Below, one piece after another: positions 5,775 through 7,245 of a stretch of 7,245 bases of DNA; position 1 is the first letter of the stretch, and each line of letters begins with the position of its first letter. Under the pieces are notes generated by a model. The model was not told the origin of the DNA and searched no databases. It was given only the letters and a program-made list of their open reading frames with translations. The DNA is from an uncultured Lachnospiraceae bacterium. Lineage in GTDB: Bacteria > Bacillota_A > Clostridia > Lachnospirales > Lachnospiraceae. The DNA lies in assembly GCA_946614075.1 (NCBI GenBank), contig CAMOGO010000056.1, forward strand, positions 1-7,245, read 5' to 3'. The translations under genes and the position numbers were made by a program.

Positions 5775-7245
5775 TGTGCGCTTGATGTACTCGTTAAATT
5801 CCTCCAGGCTCATCAGAACCTTTCTGGGCTTGGTGCCTTCCTCCTCACCGACTACGCCGGCATCCGCCAGCTGGTCCATGATACGTCCGGCCCGGTTAAA
5901 GCCGATCTTGAAGGCTCTTTGCAGCATGCCGATGGACGCCTTGTCCTTCTCGATGATAAAGCGGCCTGCCTGCTCAAAATAGCTGTCCTGCTCCTCACCG
6001 GACCCTCCGGCAACCGCAGAAGAGCCAAACTGCAGGATCTCGTCCTCTGAGGTCGCATCCTGCGCGGCTCCGCTTCCACCCTTGGAAACAAACTCCACGA
6101 TCGAGGCAACCTCCTCATCCGAGACGAACGCGCCTTGCACACGTACCGGCTTCTGATAGCCGGACGGGTAAAAGAGCATATCGCCCTTTCCTAAAAGCTT
6201 TTCCGCACCGACCATATCGATGATCGTCCGGGAATCGACGCCGGAAGAAACGGAGAAAGCGATTCTCGAAGGAATATTGGCCTTGATGACACCCGTGATG
6301 ACATTGACGGAAGGTCTCTGTGTCGCAAGCACCAGGTGGATGCCTGCCGCACGGGCCATCTGGGCCAGACGGCAGATCGCGTCCTCGACCTCGCCGGGGG
6401 CGACCATCATCAGGTCGGCCATCTCATCTACGATGATGACCAGCTGAGGGATCGGCTTCTCGGTCGTCTCTCCGTTTGCCTGCGCTGCCTTGATCTTTTC
6501 ATTGTAGCCCTTCAGATCACGCACATTCCACTGGGCAAACTTCGCGTATCTCGTTGTCATCTCGGCGACGGCCCAGTTGAGAGCCGCCGTGGCCTTCTTC
6601 GGGTCGGTGACTACCGGTATCTTCAGGTGAGGAATCCCGTTGTAGACACTCAGCTCGACGACCTTCGGGTCGATCATGATCAGCTGTACATCCTCCGGCC
6701 TTGCCTTGTAGATGAGGCTGATGATCAGAGTATTGATGCAGACTGACTTTCCGGATCCGGTCGTACCGGCGATCAGAAGATGAGGCATCTTCGCCAGGTC
6801 GGTCACAACACACTGTCCTCCGATATCCCTGCCCAGGGCAAAGGCCAGTCTGGATTTATGCTTGGTAAAATCGTCGCAGGAAATGATATCCCGCAGATAA
6901 ACGGTCTGGTTGACGCGGTTCGGTACCTCGATGCCGACCGCCGCCTTTCCGGGGATCGGAGCCTCGATACGGATATCCGCGGCTGCAAGGTTCAGCTTGA
7001 TGTCGTCTGCCAGAGAGACGATCTTGGAAACCTTCACGCCAAGATCCGGCTGCAGCTCATACCGGGTAACGGACGGTCCACAGCTGATGTTGGTCATCGT
7101 GACGCCGACACCGAAGGTTTTCAACGTCTGCTCCAGCTTCTCCGCGGTCTCCTGCAGCTCCTCGTCGCTCATGCCGCCGCTCCCGCTTCCGGGAGGCGCC
7201 TGCGCGAGTAAGGATAACGGCGGGAACTCGTAGGGAACGACCGGC
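5763..7245 (-). CDS. ftsK: DNA translocase FtsK/SpoIIIE, C-terminal part (runs off the right edge)
   Basis: This is the motor part of the septal DNA translocase that pumps chromosomal DNA at division and, in spore formers, into the forespore. The frame is open to the window edge, giving 493 visible residues. The Met at 7172 is internal, because upstream in-frame codons read [10 protein letters not shown], the conserved stretch before the motor. Visible-residue numbering: alpha/beta motor with [20 protein letters not shown] (45-64), SLADDI (77-82), [15 protein letters not shown] (95-109), Walker A GTTGSGKS (160-167), Walker [12 protein letters not shown] (270-280) and [20 protein letters not shown] (307-326). 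A Gly/Ser/acid-rich linker (about 388-421) leads to the gamma winged helix (about 422-485, with [15 protein letters not shown]), which reads chromosome polarity sequences. The N-terminal membrane domain lies outside the window, so FtsK and SpoIIIE cannot be told apart. Confidence 0.97.
   Translation of the reverse strand, partial: PVVPYEFPPLSLLAQAPPGSGSGGMSDEELQETAEKLEQTLKTFGVGVTMTNISCGPSVTRYELQPDLGVKVSKIVSLADDIKLNLAAADIRIEAPIPGKAAVGIEVPNRVNQTVYLRDIISCDDFTKHKSRLAFALGRDIGGQCVVTDLAKMPHLLIAGTTGSGKSVCINTLIISLIYKARPEDVQLIMIDPKVVELSVYNGIPHLKIPVVTDPKKATAALNWAVAEMTTRYAKFAQWNVRDLKGYNEKIKAAQANGETTEKPIPQLVIIVDEMADLMMVAPGEVEDAICRLAQMARAAGIHLVLATQRPSVNVITGVIKANIPSRIAFSVSSGVDSRTIIDMVGAEKLLGKGDMLFYPSGYQKPVRVQGAFVSDEEVASIVEFVSKGGSGAAQDATSEDEILQFGSSAVAGGSGEEQDSYFEQAGRFIIEKDKASIGMLQRAFKIGFNRAGRIMDQLADAGVVGEEEGTKPRKVLMSLEEFNEYIKRTGGM

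Noticed and set aside
4659..6050. A 463-codon open frame on the plus strand covering most of murE and the end of ftsK
   Set aside because: Its codons are exactly in register with the sense codons of both genes, so stops could arise only from sense TTA, CTA or TCA, which are rare in this GC-rich coding. The translation resembles no family I know, and it runs through two clearly real genes.
7170..7172. The ATG at 7172 as the start of a separate 469-residue FtsK-like protein
   Set aside because: The frame continues upstream without a stop to the window edge and encodes the conserved FPPL stretch, so this Met is internal to a longer FtsK.

Overview
The window is a run of conserved bacterial housekeeping genes, all on the minus strand, so transcription runs from 7245 down to 1. 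The base composition is moderately GC-rich. Type 1 peptide deformylase, a SpoIIIE-like FtsK and a MurE with 'DHIGPNEH', 'DYAHN' and 'DNSRFE' sequences together suggest a Clostridia-type Firmicute, probably Lachnospiraceae or a relative. That placement comes from remembered family patterns and was not searched.

Layout in the direction of transcription: the C-terminal two thirds or so of an FtsK/SpoIIIE DNA translocase, running off the right edge (5763..7245); murE (4242..5708); murF (2878..4248, overlapping murE by 7 nt); priA (617..2833); def (54..536, start corrected to an ATG inside a longer TTG-initiated frame); and the first 17 codons of fmt, running off the left edge (1..52). Gaps are 54, -7, 44, 80 and 1 nt. 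I see no convincing promoter and no intrinsic terminator, so this looks like one transcription unit that starts upstream of the window and continues past it.

The genes fall into three functional groups. FtsK moves chromosome ends through the division septum. MurE and MurF add the third residue and the D-Ala-D-Ala dipeptide to the peptidoglycan precursor. PriA restarts collapsed replication forks. Def and Fmt remove and add the formyl group on initiator methionine. The priA-def-fmt order is common in bacteria. Joining it to ftsK-murE-murF, away from the usual division and cell-wall cluster genes, is less common.

I find no undescribed defence, mobile or RNA system here. The points worth a second look are small: an Asn-to-Met change at a position normally invariant in Mur ligases (MurF), a DNSR in place of the DNPR specificity motif in MurE, a tandem duplication covering the end of priA, and small RNA structures at the ftsK-murE junction and at the def ribosome binding site.
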